Assembly (NCBI GenBank): GCA_958298945.1
Contig: OY282609.1
Coordinates: 62,220,220-62,284,219 of the forward strand
DNA length: 64,000 nt
Source: Atherix ibis
Taxonomy: Eukaryota; Arthropoda; Insecta; Diptera; Athericidae
Direction: 5' to 3'
In this document: positions 26,101 to 38,100 of the stretch, piece after piece
Layout of the letters: the number at the start of each line of letters is the position of its first letter
Position numbering within the stretch: the first letter of the stretch is position 1
Made by a program: the position numbers and the translations under genes
The notes under the pieces: generated by a model
Seen by the model: only the letters and a program-made list of their open reading frames with translations
What the model was told of the DNA's origin: nothing
The model's database searches: none

Positions 26101-29100
26101 GAAATGTCCGTGATCATCCATCAACATCAACTCGTCACCGTTCTCAGGAATTAAACATTTCTCGCACTTCTCTGTTGATAATTTTGCACAAAGACCTCGG
26201 TATGAAAGCTTACAAAGTTCATTTAGTCCAACAACTAAAGCCGCATGACCATCCGATGCGTTTTCGGTGTGCCCAATGGGCTCAAGATCAATTGGCCGAA
26301 GATGAGCATTTTTACCGAAAAATCATCTTTTCGGGTGAGGCCTATTTTTACTTCGGTGGGTATGTCAACAAACACAATTGTCGTATCTGGGGCTCAGAAA
26401 ATCTATACGTCACCATGGAAAAGTCGATGCATCCACAACGAGTCATGGTTTGGTGCGGATTTTGGACTGGAGGCATCATTGGCCCATTTCGATGCAGGAG
26501 CCGCCGTTACGGTTAATGGTGAGTGCTATCGTGGCATGCTCAACGAATTTTTGTTTCCAAAAGTTGAAGAGAAAGGCATAGACGACATTTGGTTTCAACA
26601 GGATGGGGCCACTTGCCACACAGCCAACGTAAATATCCAACTTTTGGGCACTGCTTTCGAAAACCGAATAATCAGCCGAAATTCTGATGTCAATTGGCCG
26701 CCTCGGAGTTGTGACTTGAGCCCGTTGGATTATTTTCTGTCGGGAGCCGTCAAGGATAAATGTTACGCAAGCCTTCCAGAGACAATTGAGGCTTTGAAAC
26801 ACAAAATCAAAGTTTCCATTGAAGAGATACAGGCCCAGACAATCGAAAATGTACTGAAAAATTGGGTCGAACGAATGGGGTATTGTAAAGCCAGCCGTGG
26901 CAGTCATTTAAATGATGTTGTGTTTTATTCTTAAATTTCAAGGTTCAATCTTTCTAATAAAACCGGAAATTTGAAAAAATATACACATTTCTTTTTATTT
27001 ACTTTTTAAAATGCAACTTTTAATTGGTCCACCCTGTATAACAAATAATAAAAAAGACGTACGTGTAAGACAATATTGCGTCTACAAAAAAAACTACAAC
27101 TTTACGGATATAATATGTTTTTATTTTTTTTTTTAAATTGTAGTCCAAATAAATAAATAACATTTCCTCGTAATATATATATTTTTTCATAGAAGACAAT
27201 ATAATAGAAACGCATATTTTAATAAAACCACAATAAAAACTTTACCCTTGAAAAGAAAGTATGGAAAATTTGAAATAATTCCATCCAAAAATATATATGT
27301 TATAATATACAATATAAGAGAAAAAGAGAGAATTAAAGTATTTTCTTTTAAAGAAAAATATATTTTCCGATTACCAAATATGTACAATTTTAACAACGAA
27401 TTATTACAAAATTTATACATTTATAAAAAGAAAAGGTGTAACAATCCACACTAACTTCTTTTCAATTCCAATAAAATTTTTCAAAAAGGTTGTTTATACT
27501 CGTTTTCGTATCTTCCCCACATATACTCGTATCTTAAAAAATTTAAAACGCAATACAATAATGCTGAAAAGGCTTGAAAACCAACAAAATCGATGGCATT
27601 AAGTCGTCCATAATCCTATAATGGCCACTTGTTGCCAATAGAATTTTCTAAACTGGAGTATTTTTATGTCACGGCTGTGGATAAAAATTTTCTAACCAAA
27701 TGTAGAAAATCAACTATAACAGCATATTATGTATAGCTATTAGATGGTTGTAATATGTGCTTAATTCTAAATAAAATTCAACTTCATACGTCAATGATAT
27801 TAAACCAATTATTAAATTTGGACTTTAATTATACGAGTAAGTAGGGCATAGTTGATGTCATATGTTCATATACTATCCCCGTTAATGTCAAAGTATTATC
27901 ACTCGATTCGATATTTCATAATTAATTAGTAAATAAGACTATTAGCATATGTACCAGTTATATAAGCTTAAATCCTTACCAGATATATAAGCATCTATGA
28001 TCTGTTTGGTCATAGATGGCGTGAGTGAGCATATTGTACAATAGTTTAATGGGCACGCCATACTTTATTTTATGAGTTTGACATCTGTCAACATTAATCA
28101 GTGCACATTGTCAGCAATTACGTACAACCGCATACATTTTTCCTTTGGTAATTATGTCTAGTTTTGTGCCAGAAAAAGAGCATATGCGGGAATCTCTGCT
28201 TTTCTGCTTTAATTTAAAGAAATCGGCTGCCGAATCGCATCGAATGCTTATGGATGCCTATGGTGACAGTGCTTTATAGGAAAGAACGTGCCGAGATTGG
28301 TTTCGTCGGTTCAAAGACGGCAATTTTGGCTTGTGGGACAAGAAGCATGAAAATCGGCCTAGGAAGGTTGAGGACCATCAATTGCAGGCTCTTTTGGATG
28401 AAAACGATACCCAATCGCAAAAATTGCTCGCGAAGCAACTGTGTGTTACTCAATCAGCCATTTCCATATGTCTGCGTGCCATGGGGAAGATTGAATAGAT
28501 TGGAAAATGGGTGCCGCATGAATTGAACGATAGGCAGATGGAGCGACGCCAAAACACATGCGAAATCTTGCTCTCCAGACAAAAAAGAAAGTCGTTCCTG
28601 CATTGGATTGTAACAGGCGATGAAAAGTGGATATATTTCGAGAATCCTAAACCCAAGAAATCGTGGGTTGATCTCGGCAAATCATCAACATCTCCCCAAG
28701 ACCAAATCGCTTCTAACGGAAGACGATGCTGTGCGTTTGGTGGGATCAGCAGGGTATCGTCTACTATGAGATGTTGAAACCTGGTGAAACTGTCAATGCC
28801 CACTGCTACCACCAACAACTGATCAAATTGCACCGTGGTCTGCGTGAAAAAAGGACAAATTATCAACAAAGACATAACAAGCTGATTTTCCTCTACGACA
28901 ACGCACCATCACACACATCAAAAATGGTCCGACACTACTTGGAGACACTCAACTGGGAGGTGCTACCCCACCCCGCTTATTCACCAGACCTGGCCCCTTC
29001 CGACTACCACCTGTTTTCGTCGATGGGCCACGCGCTGGCTGAGCAGCAATTCGATTCTTACGAAGACGTCCGAAAATGGCTTGATGGGTGGTTTGACTCG

Positions 29101-32100
29101 AAAGAGAAGGAATTTTTTTGGCGTGGTATCCATAAATTGCCCGAGAGACTGGAAAAAGTGTAGCTAGCGAGGGCAAATACTTTGAATAAATTTGTTTTTG
29201 ATTTCTATGAAAAAACATGTGTTTTTTGACTAAAAAACAGAGGATTTAAGCTTATACACCAGTATACTATCGAAAATAATTTATTTTTTCATAATAAAAT
29301 AGGTAGTAAAATGTATTGTAGTCTGTTGTGAGGACGGACCCTAGACAATACCATAGAATGTGTAGAAGAATGAGGTGAACCCCGCAGTATTGTCATATAG
29401 AATGAGGACGATTACCAAAAAGGAAATTATGGATACAAGTGGTGTGTCGAATCCTAATTTTGAGTAATTCTCTTACTCAAATTTGACTGGCAGTTGAATA
29501 GATTGGTCTGGCGATGAACAGCCAATGTGAGGCAAGATATGTTTCACTATTCGACCACCCAACTGGCTACCAAAAGCTGGGAATGTTATATGCCATCTCT
29601 TGAGCAGATGTGGGATATTCAGAATAATTGTATGCACTAAATAGCTAAGTGTGTTCTTCGCGAGTTGATCGTATTCATTACCTAGTATATGGACGAGAAC
29701 TAGAACCCATTGCAATCGGATGCCTCTATTATTTTTACAAATTATACCTACTGCAAAGAATGTTATATTATTATTGGAAACAGTATCCGTTAATATTCAT
29801 TATTGGATCGTAAAATCTATCTTGCACATCTCCGCTCGAAAGCATGGTTTCATACGGACTGAGATCAGGTGAATAAGGAAGCTGGAGACAAACATAAATC
29901 TTTTTTCCCGAAAAAGAACTCGTCGACGAAGGCGACCATGTGACAGGGAGCGTTGTCATGATGGAGCATGCAAGTGTCTCTATATCTAACATGATGCAAA
30001 GAGCACTCTATATGAGTCTTTAAATGACTTCAATATTAATAAATGGTCTGACCTTACAAGATCCCGCACTTGTTCCACATTTTCCATTTGTTATTGATGT
30101 TAAAGGCCTCACTGAGTGAGGTTCGTCTTGCATTACTTCTGAACGCTTCCAAAATATTTGATACTTCCGAAAAACTTGTGCTTTTCATAAGGCATATTCC
30201 CCATAGATTCGTTTCATCAGTTCGTAACTCTAACATACGGATTCTCTTAACGAAACATAAAAATATTAGGCGTTTTCCTTTGGACCAATTTTGCTACTAT
30301 TCGGTAGTTCTAGCTGTCATCATCTACTCTACCTCGAACAAACGAGCACATTAAACTGGGAGTTACGCATACAATTTACGTTAGGTGGATTCTAGTTGCT
30401 AAAGTGAAAATAGATAGTTTTGCGGGTTCGTTGGTTATGTTGAAGAGTCATATTTTTGTCAGTATTGTTTATATGTGAATAAACTCAGTTTTTATTGTTT
30501 ATGTATGAGTAAACTCAGTATTGTTGCTGACTATTTTGAGGTTATGTTTCTACTAGTATTTAGAATTTGGCTTTCCTTTGGTCATCTACCGAGTAGTAGC
30601 AAAATAGGTCCAAATTGTTGCTCCAAATTTAGCTGTTCCCTTTTTCATAACGTATTACAAACACAGAACTTCACTTATCACGCTCTATAATAGAGTCTCG
30701 TAGTTATCGGAGGAGGTTTAAATATGCTTGCATGTCTAAAGATGATTTAACATACAAGATATGCGAAGCAATCGGTTCTCAATGTTGCCAAATCTCATAT
30801 TTTCGTAAAAATGATTTTTTTTAAATAATCGAATTATGTAGTAAAAAGTTGTTCAATATTTAAAGGGAAACTTATTATTACGTAATTACTATCTAAATAA
30901 TATTGTTAATAATCAAACGTTTTCCAAAAAAAATTGTTAAATTAACTTCAATTAATAAGTTATCATAAAAAAATTGGAAATAAATAATTAAATCAATATC
31001 TTAAAATACTATTAATTTTGAAAAAGTAAAATTAAAATTTCTCAACAACAAAAAGAAGAAAACATTGGCTACAACTAATTCTATTTAATGATGCGAAATA
31101 TATTTGACTAAAGCCAAAATAATACATGCCTTATAAAAAAAAGAGTAGATTACAATAAAATCTCGCAGTAAATGTGCTTTTCTACGTGAAAAACATTTTT
31201 TTTTAAAATCACAGATTATAACTTTAATACAAACTTTCAGATTATTGAAATCAATTGCGCGTGTGTGTACTCGGTTAATGACTTTTGATTTTGCAAATTC
31301 CTCAAATATTTACAAGTTATTTAAAGTAAATTTTAAATTGAGGTTTTTTCTTATAAAAGAAAAATAAAATCATTTCGAGATAATTACACTTTTGCTATGA
31401 TATATTTTTAACAAAACGATAATAATAGATAGGCAAGAAAAATTGCAATACGAGTAAAGGCTGCCAAATGTAACTCAATTTATCTCGAAAAGATATTGTA
31501 AAAATGTTAAAAATTACTTTTGTTTTATTTTTGTTTATCTATGGAATAAATTAAAAATCATCACATTTTGATAATTTAAAGATATTAACTTAAATTAATT
31601 TAAAATAAAAACCGAAAACAATATAAAATTCTTAACGTTGTCGGAATTTTATATTTTTGTCTGAGATTTATGTTTTATTTAAAAGGAAGTAAATTAAAAT
31701 AAAATAATCCTATTTTGTTTGTTTGTTTTTTAATCAAATTTAGGCTTTACCTTACGCCCACTTCGTCTAAGTGATGATTCCATCATGCTGATAGCCTATC
31801 CTGGCGAGCTATTCATGCGTATCCTCAAGCTTATGATTTTGCCTTTGGTAATTTCTAGCCTTATAGCTGGTTCGGCAAGTCTTAATGCTCGTATGAATGG
31901 GAAAATAGCTTTAAGGACTCTTGTTTATTTTGCGACAACATCTTTTTTTAATGCATCTTTGGGTATTTGCCTCGTGCTACTTATTCATCCTGGAGATCCT
32001 GGCCTTCATAATACATTAGATCGGTCAACTGATAATCGTGCAGTGAATCTTTTGGATAGCTTATTGGATTTGGGAAGGTAAGACTAATTATGCCTAATAT

Positions 32101-35100
32101 AAATATTTTTAGTAGTTTTACTATAATAATTATAAAATTTGATTTGTTAGGGAAATATTGCTTACAAAAAAAAAAGTATTTTTTTTAATATTACAGTAAT
32201 ACAATAGACAGAAAACATTCTCAGATAAATTTTGAATGAAGAGCTTTCACAAACTTTTATATTATTAAAAAGTAATCCCAAAAAATATTGTTTATTAAAT
32301 TTTATATAGTTTTTTTTAAAAATTATATTTGAGAAACATAAATTTAAAATCGTAGGCTTTTTTTATTTTAAATGTTATTTACAACTACTTATGCTAGTAA
32401 CAAGCATATTTTTAAGGGAATATACAAGGACATGAAGACATATGGAGGAAAACACCCATCGATGTTACCTCTAGAACAGGGTAATTTTATTTTATAATTT
32501 TCGAAAATCTCTCGGCCATCGCCGTTTTAAACGTCGATGGGTGTATACTTGAAGGGTGGGAGTGAAAAGTTCCCTTCCTAAAGGATTAGGGTGGAAGGAT
32601 AGATGCGAATGGAATTTTTTATATCGGGAGATGCACAGTTCACGAACAAATGGAACATTTAGGTCACGGTGGATAACAGTGTTTCGCACATAAAAGGGGG
32701 CATTGACAATTTTACGAAGGATTCGGGATTGTAGGGATTGGATTGGAAGGGAGTTGGAATGCTTAGTCGAACCCCAAAGTTCTAGACCATATGTCCATAT
32801 TGGTTTCAGAACCGTATTGTATAGTAATAGTTTACTTATTGTTGTAAGTTTTGATTTATTGCCTATGAGACGTAATAATTGTTTGTATCGTCCGTTAAGT
32901 TCACGTCTTTTAGTTTTCGTATGAAGGTTCCAGGTTAACCGTTTGTCGTATATAAGTCCAAGGTAACGTACGCTATTTTTTTGTAGAATATTACTGCCGT
33001 TTAGGGTTATGTCGGGAATTTGTTCTCGGCAGAGGGTGAAAGTCACATGAGCAGATTTTTGCTCATTTACCTTCACTCTCCACCTTTTGAACCAAGTTTC
33101 TAAGGAGTGGATATGGTTCTGTAGGATACTAATGGCTGTGGAAGGATCTTTGTGATGTGTCACGATGGCTGTATTGTCAGCATATGTTGCGGTTACGACG
33201 TTGTTGTGCCAAGGAATGTCATGGGTATAAATGTTATAAAGGTTAGGAGCTAGGACACTTCCTTGAGGGACACCGGCGGAAATTGGATAAATGTCAGAGT
33301 ACTCAATATTTTCGGCTACCTGAAAAATAACCCGAGGGTAGGACTCGCTGCAACTTCCAAAGCATTCCAGGGTGCCATACACGGTCGAAAGCATGCGAAC
33401 TGTCAAGAAGCACGCCTGGGTAGTATTCCTTTCGCTCTAGCGAACACGCTATGTAATCGACTACGCGATGACACTGCTGGATAGTGGAATGCTCAGGTCG
33501 AAATCCAAACTGATGCTGAGGAATGACACCCTCGGTTTCAAAAATGGGATAAAGGCATTTTAGGATTAATTTTTCTAGGATTTTTGATAACATGGGAAGG
33601 AGACTTATACGTCTATATGAGGTAGGAAGGTTTTTGGGCTTATTGGGTTTTGGGATCATCTTAATTATGGAAGGAAAAAATGATGTGCGCAGGATACTAT
33701 TATAAATATAGGTTATCAGAACGAGGGTTTTTTTGGAAATTTGCTTTAGGATTTCCGAAGTTATTAGGTCATATCTTGGGGCTTTTTTATTGGAAAGGTG
33801 TTCTATTGTGAATTTAACTTCGGAAGGAATGAAACACTTAGGAGGTGGACTTATGGGCAACTGAGTTGATATTTGTCGGAATATTTGTTCATCATGCAGA
33901 ATGTCTTGGACATCTTCGTGAGGTTTAAAGATATTTTCTAAGTGTTTGCCAAAGATGTCGGCTTTCTATTTGTCCGTTTTTGCCCAGGTTCCGTGGGTAT
34001 TCCGGAGCGGGTGTGTAGCTGTTTTGTATTTGAGAATTCGTCTGGTAGCTGTCCAGAGTGACTTATTAGTTGTCAGTGATTCTGTGTATTCAGTAAATCG
34101 TTCGTTGTTATAATTAATTATTTCTTGTTTCAGTTCTCGTTGTAAAAATTGTAGACTGAAATTTTTTTTATTGTTTCTTTATTAATAGTACATATTTTAT
34201 AAGGATAACACCTCTTAATCTATGGAAATAGAATTATTTTTAATAGCAAACATATTGCATCAACCACAATATATCTTTTTTAAGCTTTTCAACTAGTCTT
34301 TGCTAAGCATCGAATATTTTTTTTTTAAATTAACTAAGCGGAAATTTAAGCAATGGTGAAATTTATTTTCAAAATACTAGTTCACTGTTATTTAAATAGT
34401 TTCAATGATATTCTTACTAGTATTTTTAAAGTATGATAAAAATAGGAAATTACAAAATTTGTACCATTAATCTTCAATTATCTATTTTTTTTTATATATG
34501 ATTGGATATGTGGATATGTATGAAAATTGGTGCAATTTCATCGAATTGCCCAGTTATTCCCTAAATTTATTTAATCCAAAAATACTTTATAAATTTTAAC
34601 TAACATAATTTCTACCGGGCTATTAGCATGACTAGTAAAAAACAGTATTCTCGGGACTGCAGAGGAATACCTAAAATTGAATAAATTTTCCACTGGTACC
34701 TTTGAAATTTGGCAAACGGTGATAGTACATAAATATAGTATAATCGTTTAGGTAATATAATATGAATGACCTCAATACTCAATTAGGAATTAAATGGTAT
34801 TAGTTGAAATTTGATTGTGAGAAAAGTGTTTATTGAATAAAAAGTTGAACGTTTACGATTCTTTCTTTATTTTTTTGCTCAATTATACAACAATGTAAAG
34901 GACTTTCATATTGACTTATTTAAGACAAATACTAACTAGTTAAAAACATAGGATTATTTTTAGCTGAAAATTTGTAAATCTAAATATATGTGTATGCAAA
35001 GAGAATTGGTAAAAGGAAAAAAAAAGTATTAACTTATTTTGAACAGTTTCAATATTAGAATTGCAAGAAAAAACTAAAATAAAAAGCCCAGCAAAAATGT

Positions 35101-38100
35101 TTATTTTAGGTTAAAATTAACGACAACCGCTTATTTGCAGATAGTATTGCCGCATTTTAGATCAGTTTGCTATTTGTCTACACGATCAAAGTGACATAAA
35201 CATTTCTCTTTTTCAATTTTGGAGCATTGCCAACCATGTGGATGCTTCTCGATGACTTTTTCCCTCACTTAGGAACATGTACTTTTTCCTTTTTTATGTA
35301 TAAATATACACAGTGATTTTTGTTCTCTATACTTTTATACATATGTATATATTGTAGAGTATAATTTTGTTTTTATTGGAACTTACTATAATCATATTTT
35401 TATCCAATATATCATCGTGAACAAGTTTTATAATCATTATGAATAGGTATGGGCGTATTATTAATTTATAGAATTCGATCATGCTTCTAAAATAGAATTA
35501 ATGAATATCTTTAATAATTTTTACTGTGTAACATTAAGGAATAGTTTTTATTCTTGGAAAATTCATTCATACACAGTGTGTCCCAAAAACTTTATATTTA
35601 AATCATACAATACATGCAGCGCCATCTATTGATAGAAAAAGTTTATGGTGATGATTGCATGAGTCGTACTCAAGTTTATACGTGGCTTACACGATTTAAA
35701 AATGGTCGTGAGGATTTAAATGACGACCTAAGACCAAGTCGTCCAGAAGCTAGTAATCGTGCTGAATTGATGGAAAAAGTCCGTGAAAAATCATTGGTAT
35801 CGATGCAAATTTTACTACGAGAATGTTGGCTGAGGAATTAAATACGAGTAAAAACCATATATTTGGAGAATTTTAACTGAAGATTTGGGTAAAAGAAAGG
35901 TCTGTGCGCGTTTTTTTCCACATGAATTAAATAAAAACAAAAAAATCGCTCGTGACCAAAAAGCATTGCAAAGAAATTGTTGAAACTGCTGAAAACGATC
36001 CAGACTTTCTTGATTCGATCATAACTGTTATGGTGCTTTAAATATGACCCTGAAACTAAGCCTCAATCTGCTGAATAGAAGTCCAAAGGCGAGCCAAAAC
36101 CAAAAAAATTGCGTCTTCAGAAGTCTCGAATCAAGACAATGTTGATTACTTTTTATGATTTTATGATTGTATTGTCCAGAAGGAATTTGTTCCAGAAGGT
36201 CGAACTGTTTATGGAGAATACTATTTAGGCGTTTTAGATCGTTTGTAGAAAACAATTGGTCGTATTGCACGATAATGCACCACCTCACAAGACCAAAAAA
36301 GTGAACGAATTTTTGATGAAAAAACAGATTTCTCTCATCAACCACCCTCCGTATTCGCCTGATCTACGAGGGTCGTTCAATAAGTCGATAGAAAAAGATG
36401 GGAAAGAACTGTTTTTAAAAAAAAAATTTTATTTCTTATCATAATCTCGTTTTAGCTCTATACACTTTTCCAACCGTTTTTCCAAAATTTTTATCCCGTC
36501 CAAAAAATAGAATTTCGGAAGTTCTGCAAAATACTCATCCGTTTGAGCAATGACGTCCTCGTTGGAAGTGAACCGTCGTCCGCCAAGCCATTTCTTCAGA
36601 TTGGGGAAAAGAAAATAGTTACTCGGGGCCAAATCTGGTGAATAAGCGGGATGCTGCAACAATTCCATTCTCAATTCCACAATTTTGGCCATGGAAACAG
36701 CGCAGGTGTGCACACGCGCATTGTCCTGATGCAAGAGGATTTTTTTTTTCTTCAGATGGGGGCGTTTCTCTTTGATTTCCTCGCTCAACCGTTGCAATAA
36801 CGACGCGTAATACGCTCCTGTTATTGTTTTTCCTTTTTCCAAGTAGTCGATAAAAATGATGCCCTGCAAATGCCAAAAGACCGTGGCCATCACCTTGCCG
36901 GCCGATGGCACAGTTTTTGCCTTCTTCGGAGCCCGTTCACCCTTGAAAATCCACTGTGATGACTATCTCTTCGTTTCTGGAGTGTAGTAGTGTATCCAGG
37001 TTTCGTCCACAGTTACATATCGACGAAGGAATTCGGCAGGATTGCGATGAAAGAGTGCCAACATAGCCTCAGAGTCCACTACACGATTGCGCTTATTCTC
37101 CTCTGAGAGCAAACGCGGCACCCATCTTGCCGAATTTTTTTTCACAGACAATTTTTAATGCAAAATTGAAGCGACTGTACCTTGTGATATGCCCGTGGCC
37201 TCAACTAATTCGCGCACTTTAATTCGCCGATCGTTCAAAATCAGATCGTGGATTTTGTCGATGATTTCAGGAGTAGACACCTCAACTGGGCGTCCTGAAC
37301 GATGTTCATCTTTTGTGGATGAACGGCCACGTTTAAATTCATTCACCCAATTGTAAACCGTCGCAAACACAGGTGCAGATGTGCCATGAACTGCATCCAA
37401 CTCGGCTTTGATTTCTTTCGGGCTTAAGCCTTTCAAATGGAGATGTTTGATGACAGCCCTAAACTCTCTTTTTTCGTTATGCACAAATAAATGTCGTTAA
37501 GTTTAATCGGCGATAGAAATTGACCTACGCTATGGATCGAGCTAAAATTTTGACAGCTTTCCAAAATTGTTCGATAATGCTACTTACAAAAAAAAAGTAA
37601 GTACTGACACTACGAGCGCAATTTTTTGGATTTTCTAGGGACTTATTGAACGACCCTCGTATCACCATGTGACTATTTTCTATTTTCAAAACTGAAAACG
37701 AAGATGAAAGGAGCATTTTATGATGATATCCTAGCGATTCAAGCAGCCGTAACCGAGGTGCTGAAAAACATTCCTATAAATGACATAAAAAAATCTATGC
37801 ATGCGCTGGTTGATCGTTCGAAAGGTTGTATTGAGTCTAATGGAACCTATTTTGAATAAATAATAACTTTCAAAGATAATATAATGTGTATTTTATTCTA
37901 AAGGGTTTTCGAATAAGAGTGATATGATTTCTTTTCAAAAAAAAAGAACACACTAATTGTTAAGGAAATTCAAATGTGTTTTATTTAATGTGAAGTACAA
38001 TCGATGTTATTAAGTTCTGAATAAAATATCATTCAAATGGCCTCCACGACTTCTTTTGCAGGAACGAATTCGATGAACCCAATTTTCGAGCACTTTTTCC

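Larger units (their letters stand above)
25727..27036 (+). mobile_element. DD41D-type mariner, full length but broken (B1)
   Basis: Inverted ends AGGGTGG(T/A)CCA...GTTGCATTTT sit at both termini, with TA at 25725-25726 and 27037-27038. It is 1310 bp, the usual mariner length. It shares a family with the fragment at 40255-40655. Confidence 0.85.
23178..31743 (+). other. Transporter intron 1 (8566 bp)
   Basis: A GT-AG intron. It contains a LINE fragment (24605-25165), a DD41D mariner (25727-27036), a Mos1-like mariner (27954-29262), an RNase H LINE fragment (29465-29820) and an old mariner remnant (29830-30860). The rest is AT-rich. Confidence 0.85.
35600..37859 (+). pseudogene. Mariner transposase of A2, split by an insertion
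   Basis: Reads KVYGDDCMSRTQVYTWLTRF, then an extra A near 35790 shifts the frame. The first catalytic motif is deleted: the expected TGDETW block is missing before FKYDPETK, near 36030. The second Asp is present in LHDNAPPH (36262-36285). The copy is cut at YSPDL (36364) and resumes at 37662 with SPCDYFLFSKLKTKMKG, then runs to TAA at 37857-37859. Confidence 0.82.

Noticed and set aside
26476..26907. 143-codon minus-strand frame
   Set aside because: It is the complement of the B1 transposase and has no independent features.
27187..27454. Overlapping plus and minus AT-rich frames of 68-77 codons
   Set aside because: Composition is Lys/Ile/Tyr/Phe dominated, as expected by chance from A/T-rich intron sequence.
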